A DNA stretch of 64,000 bases from Marinobacter sp. MDS2 (lineage in GTDB: Bacteria > Pseudomonadota > Gammaproteobacteria > Pseudomonadales > Oleiphilaceae), in NCBI RefSeq assembly GCF_030718085.1, contig NZ_JAVAJF010000001.1, positions 372,001-436,000 of the forward strand, read 5' to 3'. Below are positions 41,764 through 48,060 of this stretch, piece by piece (positions within the stretch are counted from its first letter, which is position 1; the number at the start of each line of letters is the position of its first letter). Under the pieces are notes generated by a model. That model did no database searches, was not told the DNA's origin, and saw only the letters and a list, made by a program, of their open reading frames with translations. The translations under genes and the position numbers were made by a program.

Positions 41764-44153
41764 AGCTGCATCCCCCCTTTGTTGCGCGACTTGCCTTGGT
41801 ACTGCTCACGCTCTTGCTGTTCCGCCAGTCGGCGCTTGGCCTCAAAATCAATCTTGTGATCCAGCGCCACGAACCGAGAGTAGTGGCCTTGGAATTCCAG
41901 ACCTTCGCTGCCGCGCTCACCCATGCGGATTTTTCCGAAAATGATTTCCGTCATGGGGTCCGGGTTGTCCGGGTCGGTGTAGTAGCCTTCCCGGTACGGG
42001 AACAGGATCACGTCGGCGTCCTGCTCAATGGAGCCGGATTCGCGCAGGTCGCTCATCATCGGTCGCTTGTCGTTGCGGGATTCAACCGCACGGGATAGCT
42101 GCGACAGGGCAATCACCGGGCACTTGAACTCCTTGCCCAGCGCCTTCAGGCCGCCGGAAATCTTGGTAATCTCCTGCACGCGGTTCTCGCCCTTGCCGCT
42201 CATTAGCTGCAGGTAGTCCACCATAATCAGGCCCAGCTTCCCGGTCTTGCGGCGGACCTCGTGGCAACGCGCCCGCATTTGCGCCACGCTTAGGCCGCCT
42301 CGGTCGTCTACGTGCAAGTTGGCGCGTTGCACCAGCTGGCTCGCGGCGGTGAACCTGGACCATTCCTCGCCAGTCAGGGTGCCCCGGCGTAACGAACCGA
42401 GATTGATCCCGCCCAGTGAGGCGGTCATTTTCTCGATGATTTGGGTGGCGCTCATTTCCATGGAGAACACAATGCTCGGCACTTGGTCGCGCACCGCGTT
42501 GTGTTCCACGATGTTCATGGCGAACGTGGTGTTGTGCGTCACCGTGTAGTCGTCGGTGATATACAGGCAGGACGGATGCGAAACCTTGATGCACTGGGCA
42601 AGGTCATCGCGCACGTACTCAATGCTCCGAATGACCGGGGTGCAGCCGCGCTGTCGTCCTTCGCCAAGGTGCTTTTGGACTCGGCTGGACTCGATCAGGT
42701 TTTCCATTTTCGGGAAGTAGATTGAGCAGATGTGCGCATCACGGCCAGCGAATGATTCGCCGTTGGCCGTGTACTGGATGTTGCCCTTGCGTCTCAACGA
42801 CGCCACACCGCCGAGGGAGCGCACAATCGCCTGGACCTGAACGGCCAGCTTCTCGGACGACGTTGAGAATTGCAGGCTTCGGTTTTGGCTCCATCCGTCG
42901 GATTCTATTAGCCCCAGGAGAACCTGTGTTCTCGTTGCCTTGTCGGCGCTGATCACCCGGTCAGGTATCGTTTTGTTCGCGGAAAGTTGATTTATTCCCA
43001 GGGAGCGAACCGCATTCAGTACGGGGTTTGCCTGCGCAGTCCCAATAATCCGGTAGTCGTACTTGCTGATGCGTTTAATGCTGCACCCTGCAGGCAGGCA
43101 GCTTTCCACTTTCTCGACAATCCAGGGCTCCCCGGTGCTAAACCGAACACCACTGCCGCACAAGCTGCCGTCGCCAATCAGAAAGCCTATCAACCACGGA
43201 TCAATGGGCAGCTCGGTCCGGGCTCCAAAATTGCCGTTATGAGTAACCAGCCTGATCCGGTTCTGGTAGCGCTCACGCTGGATCATCTTGGCTATCGCCT
43301 CAGTCGTCAGTGTGCGCTGGCCATCAAACTTGCAGCTTTCAACTGTCCAGAGGTGTTCAAGGTCGCACTCGACCTGACGGCCATCTGACAGAGTAACCTT
43401 GTAAATCGGTCGGACGCCTTGCGGAAACAGCCCCGTAACCTGCGAGTCCGCACCGTCCACAGAGGCCAGGCGGTCACCAAGACGAACGTCGGCCATCTGC
43501 TTGAACCGGCCATCTGACAGCAAAACCTTTGCGGTCAGAGGTTGTGCCTTGCCCATGGACGGCCTGCCAGCCACGATAATCAGGTCGCCCGCCTGCATCC
43601 CGTTCAGTCGGTCGTCCAAGTGCTCAAAGCCGGTAGACAGCCCAATCAGCGCACCGCCTGAGTCGTTCCGGCGCTGCATTTCTTCCAGGAACTCTTTGCT
43701 GGCCCGCTTCATATCCCACAAGCTGTCGTCGGTTTGGTCGGTCTGCGCCCCTTCAAACTCGGCCAGTATCTTTTCGTGCGCGATTTTGGCGTCGGTTTCT
43801 TCGTCCAGAATCACCCGCGCCTGCAAGGCGGCCGTGTAGAGGTTCCGCTTGAGGCCGCGATTGCTGAGAATGTCGCAGTAGGCAGGCAGGTTTTCGATGC
43901 TCGGGCGGTTGCTCTGCTCCACGATTTGCGCCAGCAACTCGCCAGCGTTGACCGCGCCGGCAGATTCCATGCGCTCGGCCACCGTCAGCAGGTCTACCGC
44001 TTTGTTTTCTTGCAACAGGTCGTAAGCGGCTTGCGCGTATTGCTGCAGACTGCCGCTGAAGTCGGACGGCTTGATCTTGTCGAACACCTGAGCGGCGTAA
44101 TCGGCGCGCAGGGTCAGACTTAGAACGGCGGCTTCGTAAACGTCGATGCTCAT
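41760..44153 (-). CDS. dnaB: Replicative DNA helicase DnaB, interrupted by an intein (797-residue precursor)
   Basis: Hexameric replicative helicase. The N-terminal domain is residues 1-120 and the RecA-like ATPase follows. The Walker A loop GRPSMGK (196-202) is broken after Lys202 by a 339-residue intein and continues TTFAMN at 542. After splicing the protein would be 458 residues, normal for DnaB. Walker B is LIMVDYLQLM, followed by LGKEFKCPVIALSQLSR and the arginine-finger region. Without splicing the P-loop is split and the helicase should be inactive, so phage replication depends on splicing. The gene overlaps the O-like gene by 4 nt. A phage-borne DnaB with its own O-like protein suggests that host DnaB need not be recruited. 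Confidence 0.95.
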   Translation of the reverse strand: MSIDVYEAAVLSLTLRADYAAQVFDKIKPSDFSGSLQQYAQAAYDLLQENKAVDLLTVAERMESAGAVNAGELLAQIVEQSNRPSIENLPAYCDILSNRGLKRNLYTAALQARVILDEETDAKIAHEKILAEFEGAQTDQTDDSLWDMKRASKEFLEEMQRRNDSGGALIGLSTGFEHLDDRLNGMQAGDLIIVAGRPSMGKAQPLTAKVLLSDGRFKQMADVRLGDRLASVDGADSQVTGLFPQGVRPIYKVTLSDGRQVECDLEHLWTVESCKFDGQRTLTTEAIAKMIQRERYQNRIRLVTHNGNFGARTELPIDPWLIGFLIGDGSLCGSGVRFSTGEPWIVEKVESCLPAGCSIKRISKYDYRIIGTAQANPVLNAVRSLGINQLSANKTIPDRVISADKATRTQVLLGLIESDGWSQNRSLQFSTSSEKLAVQVQAIVRSLGGVASLRRKGNIQYTANGESFAGRDAHICSIYFPKMENLIESSRVQKHLGEGRQRGCTPVIRSIEYVRDDLAQCIKVSHPSCLYITDDYTVTHNTTFAMNIVEHNAVRDQVPSIVFSMEMSATQIIEKMTASLGGINLGSLRRGTLTGEEWSRFTAASQLVQRANLHVDDRGGLSVAQMRARCHEVRRKTGKLGLIMVDYLQLMSGKGENRVQEITKISGGLKALGKEFKCPVIALSQLSRAVESRNDKRPMMSDLRESGSIEQDADVILFPYREGYYTDPDNPDPMTEIIFGKIRMGERGSEGLEFQGHYSRFVALDHKIDFEAKRRLAEQQEREQYQGKSRNKGGMQL
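42531..43547 (-). other. Class 3 intein with LAGLIDADG homing endonuclease (339 residues)
   Basis: In-frame insert between GK and TT of the DnaB P-loop. It starts with Ala1 (no Cys or Ser nucleophile) in AQPLTAKVLLSDG (block A) and ends THN before Thr+1. Block B reads DLEHLW with His65 and Trp67 (position B:12); block F has Cys319 in QCIKV (F:4); block G has Thr337-His338-Asn339. This W-C-T set is the signature of class 3 inteins, which use the internal Cys as first nucleophile. Between blocks B and F lie two LAGLIDADG motifs, LIGFLIGDG (119-127) and LLGLIESDG (210-218), both with the catalytic Asp, so the homing endonuclease looks intact. Class assignment is from motif positions. Confidence 0.9.
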
Positions 44154-44989
44154 ACCGCCTCCTTGAGATGATCCGTGCGGCGGTCGTCACCTTGGTGGTA
44201 ATTGCCCTCGATCACCTTGGTCATGTTGGTTTCGTTGAGCAGCCAGTCAAAGCCTGGGCGCCAGTCGAAGCCGTCCTTGGTGCCGGTGAGCGGTTTGGAT
44301 TGGCGAACGTGCACGAAATACTTGCGCCAAAAGTTCAGGTCGTTGCCGTAAGAGCGTTCGCCCCACTTTTGCTTCCAACGCGCCTTGATCGTTCTGCGGC
44401 GCTTATCGTTCAGCACGGCTACGCTGGGCAAGAACTCTCCCAGCAGGTCGTTGTAGAGGTCAACGATGCCTTGGTAGTTCGGGGTGTCTCGCTCGACGGT
44501 CGCCGCCGGGGTGTCATCGGCAGATGACGGAGGGTTGTTTGTATCTGTATCTGTATCTGTATCTGGGGCGTTACACTGCGTTACATCGTCGTTACAGGCG
44601 TTACGGCTACTGCTTTCTTTGTTACCGGATTCGTTACACTCTGTTGATTTGCCAGCCTTTTTCTCTCGATGACGACGCACGCGCTCACGGCTGTCATCGT
44701 GACGTTTTGGCTGCCGCTTATCCCATCCGGCCAACTCGTTGCCTAGCAATACTTTGCCTTGCATTGCCTCGCGGATAGCCAGAACCGCGTCCGACTCTAT
44801 GTCCAAGGCTGCCGCCACGTCCTCGTCGTCCCATCCCTCGATAGATCCCCTTGGTTCGTTCTCGCTGGCCTGCACCATCATGTGCAGGTAGACCGACATT
44901 ACGTCACCAATGCGCTGGCCGGATTTTCGAGCAACAGCGCGCCATTTCGGATCGTTCGGCATATCGTGCCAAAGTCTTACCCAATTCAT
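44150..44989 (-). CDS. Lambda O-like replication initiation protein (279 aa)
   Basis: The N-terminal domain is winged-helix-like (RLWHDMPNDPKWRAVARKSG, VMSVYLHMMVQASE, DDEDVAAALDIESDAVLAI). A low-complexity charged linker (about 105-170), with a DTDTDTDT run, follows. The C-terminal domain has YNDLLGEFLPSVAVLNDKRR and FDWRPGFDWLLNETNMTKVIEG, frequent in phage replication proteins that end with a helicase-binding part. It overlaps dnaB by 4 nt. The linker DNA carries five CGTTAC iterons, as the lambda origin lies inside gene O. Role: origin recognition and helicase loading, inferred from layout. Confidence 0.75.
   Translation of the reverse strand: MNWVRLWHDMPNDPKWRAVARKSGQRIGDVMSVYLHMMVQASENEPRGSIEGWDDEDVAAALDIESDAVLAIREAMQGKVLLGNELAGWDKRQPKRHDDSRERVRRHREKKAGKSTECNESGNKESSSRNACNDDVTQCNAPDTDTDTDTNNPPSSADDTPAATVERDTPNYQGIVDLYNDLLGEFLPSVAVLNDKRRRTIKARWKQKWGERSYGNDLNFWRKYFVHVRQSKPLTGTKDGFDWRPGFDWLLNETNMTKVIEGNYHQGDDRRTDHLKEAV
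44542..44638. repeat. Iteron cluster and hexamer microsatellite inside the initiator gene: candidate origin
   Basis: TATCTG occurs four times in tandem (44542-44565). It is followed by CGTTAC at 44569, 44579, 44590, 44599 and 44632, plus a TGTTAC at 44620; the spacings 10, 11 and 9 bp put the first four on about the same DNA face. The cluster lies in the linker-coding part of the O-like gene. Confidence 0.5.
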
Positions 44990-45201
44990 ACCAGCCCCCG
45001 CTTGCGCTCAATTTCACGAATTTCAGCCGGGGTGCGCAGCTTGTTGCGTTGCTGGATATACCCGCCTTGACGGCACGCCAGCCGCTTCCACCGGTCGGTG
45101 ATCGGGCCGGCATCTTCCAGTCGCATGAGCAGCCCCAGCGCGCCAATGCGCAGGTCCAGCCAAACTATTTGCGCCTTGCGGTAAATCGTGTTCTTGGTCA
45201 T
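44986..45201 (-). CDS. Small uncharacterised protein upstream of the initiator (71 aa)
   Basis: Begins MTKNTIYRKAQIVWLDLRIGA, helical and basic, ending EIREIERKRGLV. It is the first gene of the replication block and overlaps the O-like gene by 4 nt. A hairpin-containing leader precedes it. Function unknown. Confidence 0.6.
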   Translation of the reverse strand: MTKNTIYRKAQIVWLDLRIGALGLLMRLEDAGPITDRWKRLACRQGGYIQQRNKLRTPAEIREIERKRGLV

Positions 45202-45222
45202 AATTACCTCACTCGTTTGAGT

Positions 45223-45265
45223 AACCCGCCTAGCTGTTCACGCAGCCGTCATGGCGGGTTTTTTA
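45223..45265 (+). terminator. Plus-strand terminator-like hairpin in the leader of the replication genes
   Basis: AACCCGCC (45223-45230) pairs perfectly with GGCGGGTT (45253-45260) and is followed by TTTT on the plus strand. No rightward gene ends here, so it would stop an antisense transcript or act as a hairpin in the leftward leader. A small palindrome ACTCgtttGAGT (45211-45222) lies beside it. Confidence 0.45.
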
Positions 45266-45622
45266 TTGCGTGATTGTCAGGCCAGTTTTGCGCCATGGCC
45301 CAGGGCAACAGATTCGCAATTGTCATTGCGGCGATGCGTCGGCCGGGCAACTCCCAACCCCTTACGCATCTGTGAAATGCCCTCCACCAAGAACCCCGCT
45401 TTTAACGGAGAGGACACTTCCAGATACGTGCTCGTCTTTCCGAGCTGTCAACACGTCACCCTGGGTTGCGAAGGATCGGCTGACCACATGCCGGTGGGCG
45501 CTTCGGGCCGTGCTGCTGCTGATTCTCTGGCCGGGCTCCCACACCCGGTTGCATACACACCCTCAGTCAGCTCGGGCGCCCGCCTATTGCCGCCGGCGGG
45601 TGGCGGGATGTTCGCCCTCTAA
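45251..45622 (+). CDS. Possible Ash-like small phage reading frame in a 420-bp gene-poor block
   Basis: Between 45202 and 45622 there is no convincing leftward gene. The plus strand has one open frame of 123 codons with a composition (Cys, Pro, Gly, Arg and Ser rich; MPSTKNPAFNGED, DHMPVGASGRAAADSLAG, LLPPAGGGMFAL) that reminds me of the poorly understood Ash-type proteins found near immunity regions of prophages. No good ribosome site precedes the first ATG, which lies in the hairpin, so an internal start or a non-coding RNA are equally possible. It would run against the leftward operon. Confidence 0.3.
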   Translation: MAGFLLRDCQASFAPWPRATDSQLSLRRCVGRATPNPLRICEMPSTKNPAFNGEDTSRYVLVFPSCQHVTLGCEGSADHMPVGASGRAAADSLAGLPHPVAYTPSVSSGARLLPPAGGGMFAL

Positions 45623-45805
45623 TCAGTGCTTTTTCAGTGACTCAAAAGGCACAGCGACCGCCCGGAGTTCGGGCTGGCCGCTGGCAAGGGTTTGTTCAAT
45701 AAATTGCTCCGGGCTCACGCCGATGAGGCTCGCACACCGCTCAAGGCGCGCCCGTTCGTTGTCTGAGAAGTCCACGACTACTTGATTGTTGTCAGGCATT
45801 TCCAT
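45623..45805 (-). CDS. Ribbon-helix-helix-like regulator (60 aa)
   Basis: VVVDFSDNERARLERCASLIGVSPEQFIEQTL is a beta strand followed by two helices, the layout of Arc/MetJ-type DNA-binding proteins (seen here as VVVDFSDNERARLERCA then SPEQFIEQTL). It is related to the next protein upstream, which has the same FSDSEKARLD-type helix. Position after cro is that of cII in lambda, so a regulator role is likely. GGAG lies just before the ATG. Confidence 0.65.
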   Translation of the reverse strand: MEMPDNNQVVVDFSDNERARLERCASLIGVSPEQFIEQTLASGQPELRAVAVPFESLKKH

Positions 45806-45831
45806 TTCTCCAGTGACTCGAAAGTGCGTTC

Positions 45832-46053
45832 TTATTCCGCACCAACGGCGGTACGATTAGGTTCTGAGTTTTGGGCGGCCAGCGCGGCTTCGAGCTGCTG
45901 CACGGCCTCCATGATTTGGTCGTGAATGTAAGTGCTGGGTTGTGCCTTCGCGGCTTGCGCGGCGGCATCCAAACGGGCTTTTTCACTGTCCGAAAAAACC
46001 ACTTTGTAGGCGTGCTTCCTTATGTCTCGTGGGTCGGCGTACATAGTTATCAC
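45832..46053 (-). CDS. Ribbon-helix-helix-like regulator, paralogue (73 aa)
   Basis: KVVFSDSEKARLDAAAQAAK (strand and first helix), then STYIHDQIMEAVQQLEAAL (second helix). The FSD-E-ARL segment is shared with the downstream 60-residue protein, so the two probably arose by duplication. It lies 4 nt after cro in the same leftward transcript. A DNA-binding role is inferred from fold; target unknown. Confidence 0.65.
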   Translation of the reverse strand: MITMYADPRDIRKHAYKVVFSDSEKARLDAAAQAAKAQPSTYIHDQIMEAVQQLEAALAAQNSEPNRTAVGAE

Positions 46054-46057
46054 CTCT

Positions 46058-46249
46058 TTACGCTGCGGCCTTACGGCCCACCGGCTTGATCTCGTAGGCT
46101 TCTACGCGACCGTCGTCGTGGGTGCAGACCATGATGCGGCGGCCCGAGCGGAGCATGGACCACACCGCGCCTTGCGTGACGCCAATATCGGCAGCCACTC
46201 GGGCTTGGGTTTTGTCTTTCAGGTACTCTTTCAGACTTTGCTCGGTCAT
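46058..46249 (-). CDS. cro: Cro-like repressor (63 aa)
   Basis: Begins MTEQSLKEYLKDKTQARVAA; AAGGAGG lies 8 nt upstream, which decides for 46249 over an ATG 54 nt earlier that lies in the promoter region. The helix-turn-helix is QARVAADIGVTQGAVWSML, followed by a short beta hairpin (RIMVCTHDDGRVEAYEI), as in small Cro proteins. It is divergent from the CI-type repressor, with shared operators between. It should repress both early promoters and favour lytic growth. Confidence 0.85.
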   Translation of the reverse strand: MTEQSLKEYLKDKTQARVAADIGVTQGAVWSMLRSGRRIMVCTHDDGRVEAYEIKPVGRKAAA

Positions 46250-46274
46250 TCGGTGTCCTCCTTCAATAATCCAG

Positions 46275-46293
46275 ATACTAGCACTGTTGGTTT
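46275..46293. promoter_or_regulatory. Operator 1 (over the cro promoter -10)
   Basis: Dyad ATACTAGC-ACT-GTTGGTTT. The left half equals the consensus half-site; the right half, read in reverse, is AAACCAAC. Binding would block the pR-like promoter. Confidence 0.6.
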
Positions 46294-46303
46294 TTTTTGC
46301 CAA
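46275..46303 (-). promoter_or_regulatory. pR-like promoter of cro
   Basis: On the minus strand TTGGCA (46298-46303) and TAGTAT (46275-46280) are separated by exactly 17 nt, with an A-rich spacer. It lies 26 nt before the cro start codon, and operator 1 covers its -10 box. Confidence 0.75.
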
Positions 46304-46307
46304 GAAA

Positions 46308-46326
46308 ATACCAGCGTGATTAATGG
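46308..46326. promoter_or_regulatory. Operator 2 (between the two divergent promoters)
   Basis: Half-site ATACCAGC followed after GTG by a poorer right half (ATTAATGG). It lies 4 bp upstream of the cro -35 box and reaches the weak -35 region of the repressor promoter, where a bound repressor could activate its own gene as in lambda. Confidence 0.5.
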
Positions 46327-46352
46327 GAGTTCACCACCAATGCCGCTATTAT
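46324..46352 (+). promoter_or_regulatory. pRM-like promoter of the repressor gene, leaderless transcript likely
   Basis: TATTAT (46347-46352) is a good -10, but the -35 at 17 nt spacing (TGGGAG) is poor. The expected start of transcription falls on or next to the A of the ATG at 46360, and no ribosome site precedes that ATG. Lambda cI from pRM has the same layout. Confidence 0.5.
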
Positions 46353-46359
46353 TCGCGCC

Positions 46360-47091
46360 ATGACTAAGCGACGCCCTCTAAACGAAGAAGAACGCGCCGA
46401 TGCCGAGCGCCTGAAAGACGTGTACAAGCGGAAAAAGGCGGAATACCGATTGGCCGGTAAAAAGCTCACCCAAGAAAGCATGGCGGGCGAGCTGGGCTGG
46501 TCGGGGCAGACGGCAGTAAGCCAATACATGGCCGGAAATATCCCGCTCAACCTGGAAGCGGCGGCGATGTTTGCCCGGTTTTTCGATGTACCGCTTGAGA
46601 ATATTTCACCGCGCCTTGCCAACTTGTTGCCAAATGCGTCACAATCCGAAAAACAACAAGGAAGCTCACGATTGTCTGACGACGATACTGAGCGAGTACC
46701 ACTGATCTCATGGATGGAGGCCGGCACCACGCAACCGACAACCGGGGATCATGCTTCGGAGACGCGAATTTTGTGCCCAGTTCCCCACAGCAATAAGACG
46801 TTTGCCTTGGTCGTCGAGGGCGAAGCCATGAAATCCCCCGGCGACCGCTATTCCTTTGACGACGGTGACATTATTCACATTGACCCCGCTGGCCAGCCCC
46901 GGCAAGGCTCCATCGTGCTGGTGCGCAATCCCCAGGACGAGGCGGCCATTTTGCGGCAACTGATGATCGACGGCGGGCGGCGCTACCTGAAAGCCCTGAA
47001 CCCCGCATGGCCCGATGCCATCATTGAGTTTCCGCCCGGAGCGCACATTGTCGGCGTCGTCATCTGCAAAACGGTGTCGTTCGCCGCCTAG
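46360..47091 (+). CDS. cI: CI-type phage repressor with degenerate S24 peptidase dyad (243 aa)
   Basis: Maintains lysogeny. The HTH_XRE domain lies at about residues 33-80 (KKLTQESMAGELGWSGQTAVSQYM), the linker at 90-112 and the S24/LexA-like C-terminal domain at 113-240. The Ala121-Gly122 cleavage site is present (SWMEAGTT). The catalytic serine of G-x-S-M is Ala156 (VEGEAMKSP) and the catalytic lysine aligns with Arg199 (AAILRQLM); the 43-residue spacing equals that of lambda Ser149-Lys192. RecA-stimulated self-cleavage should therefore be lost, although dimerisation through this domain remains likely. A strong terminator follows 16 nt after the stop. Confidence 0.92.
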   Translation: MTKRRPLNEEERADAERLKDVYKRKKAEYRLAGKKLTQESMAGELGWSGQTAVSQYMAGNIPLNLEAAAMFARFFDVPLENISPRLANLLPNASQSEKQQGSSRLSDDDTERVPLISWMEAGTTQPTTGDHASETRILCPVPHSNKTFALVVEGEAMKSPGDRYSFDDGDIIHIDPAGQPRQGSIVLVRNPQDEAAILRQLMIDGGRRYLKALNPAWPDAIIEFPPGAHIVGVVICKTVSFAA

Positions 47092-47106
47092 TCGCCTCCC
47101 CCTCGA

Positions 47107-47133
47107 AAAGCCCGCCGCGTGCGGGTTTTTTTT
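47107..47133 (+). terminator. Terminator of the repressor gene
   Basis: CCCGC (47111-47115) and GCGGG (47121-47125) form a stem with a 5-nt loop, extended by AAG, followed by eight T. It separates the repressor transcript from the early operon that starts about 60 bp later. Confidence 0.85.
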
Positions 47134-47147
47134 CGCCCTCAAAAAAA

Positions 47148-47201
47148 ATACCAACATTAATTAGCAAAATCCTTGAAGCTCTATAATAGCGCTGCTAGTA
47201 T
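47148..47201 (+). promoter_or_regulatory. pL-like promoter with two operators
   Basis: A perfect TATAAT (47182-47187) lies 52 nt before the first early gene; the -35 is weak (AATTAG at 17 nt or TTAGCA at 15 nt). Operator 3 (47148-47166) has the half-site ATACCAAC. Operator 4 (47183-47201) is the dyad ATAATAGC-GCT-GCTAGTAT, nearly perfect, and overlaps the -10. This matches the oL/pL logic of lambda and explains repression of the recombination operon in the lysogen. Confidence 0.65.
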
Positions 47202-47238
47202 TCTTTCCGACAACACGAAAATTCGGAAGGGCACGAAC

Positions 47239-47412
47239 ATGACCACCATTCAACGCATCACCATTCAAGGCAGTCAGCGCCCCGTTAAAGGCGCTCGCAA
47301 AACCGCGCCCCGCTTGACGCACGTCGAGCTGGCCGACAATAACCCGAAGGACAACGCCCAGCGCCTTGCTGATTACATCGGCAAGCGCACGGCGATGGAG
47401 CGTGCAGCATGA
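47239..47412 (+). CDS. First early gene of the pL-like operon (57 aa)
   Basis: Begins MTTIQRITIQGSQRPVKGAR at 47239 with GGAAGG 8 nt upstream; an earlier in-frame ATG lies inside the promoter. The N-terminal half is basic and Arg/Lys-rich, the second half a charged helix (DNAQRLADYIGKR). Being first after pL is the place of N in lambda, but I see no N-type RNA-binding motif I can vouch for. Confidence 0.6.
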   Translation: MTTIQRITIQGSQRPVKGARKTAPRLTHVELADNNPKDNAQRLADYIGKRTAMERAA

Positions 47413-47678
47413 CCCCGAAACAAGAAATCCTCGCCATTTTCGAGCTGGCCATGGACATCAGCGAGCTGACCACCGAGGCGCAAGTGATTGCCGCCAACAG
47501 CGGCGCCACCGGCATCAGCGTGACCGTCTTCAAGGACACCACCGAAGTGGATTGGCAGATGAACCTGTACGAGTGGAGCCACGACGAGTGTTTCCCCGCC
47601 AAGCTGCGCTTTTTGCGGCACCGGCTGGAAGAACTGAAACAAGAGGCGCTGGCCCAGCGCACCAAGCGGGCCGCGTAA
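47409..47678 (+). CDS. Early phage protein (89 aa)
   Basis: Begins MTPKQEILAIFELAMDISEL. It has a helix, then a short beta meander (GISVTVFKDTTEVDWQMNLYEW), then a charged helix (LRFLRHRLEELKQEAL). Soluble and unrecognised. Overlaps the previous gene by 4 nt (ATGA). Confidence 0.6.
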   Translation: MTPKQEILAIFELAMDISELTTEAQVIAANSGATGISVTVFKDTTEVDWQMNLYEWSHDECFPAKLRFLRHRLEELKQEALAQRTKRAA

Positions 47679-47685
47679 GGAGGGT

Positions 47686-48060
47686 ATGACCATGGGAATG
47701 ACTGCAGCGCAACACCAAATACAGCTCGACGCCGCCGCCGACCTGGAACGGCTGATCGAACGCAACACCGAGGCCATGCGCGCCGAATTGCAGGGCGGTG
47801 GCTACTACGCGCTGGAATACCGCAAGGGCTACCGCGTAGTGAAGGACGTGTACGACCGGGACAACGTGATCGACCAGATGATCGAGCTGGACAGCGACGA
47901 CTTCAATATTGCCGTAATGATGATAACGCTCGGAGAAGTTGAAGGCGTTAAGCGCTTGCTGGACCTGAAAGCCCGTGCGATAGAACAGCTGATCGGGCTG
48001 GCCAAGCTGCACGAGGACGCCGAGTACACCATGGAACTGATACGGGGGCGCGCCGCATGA
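47686..48060 (+). CDS. Early phage protein, helical (124 aa)
   Basis: Helical and acidic with a YRKGYRVVKDVYDRDNVIDQMI core. AAGGAGGG precedes three in-frame ATGs (47686, 47692, 47698); spacing favours the second or third. It overlaps the next gene by 4 nt. Unrecognised. Confidence 0.6.
   Translation: MTMGMTAAQHQIQLDAAADLERLIERNTEAMRAELQGGGYYALEYRKGYRVVKDVYDRDNVIDQMIELDSDDFNIAVMMITLGEVEGVKRLLDLKARAIEQLIGLAKLHEDAEYTMELIRGRAA

Noticed and set aside
44542..44638. Short repeats as a CRISPR array
   Set aside because: Units are 6 bp, without spacers of regular length and inside a coding gene; iterons are the better reading.
47173..47187. TTGAAG close to TATAAT as a -35/-10 pair
   Set aside because: Only 3 nt apart; not a usable spacing.
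47173..47238. Earlier ATG for the first pL gene
   Set aside because: It lies within the TATAAT box and operator and would not be transcribed.
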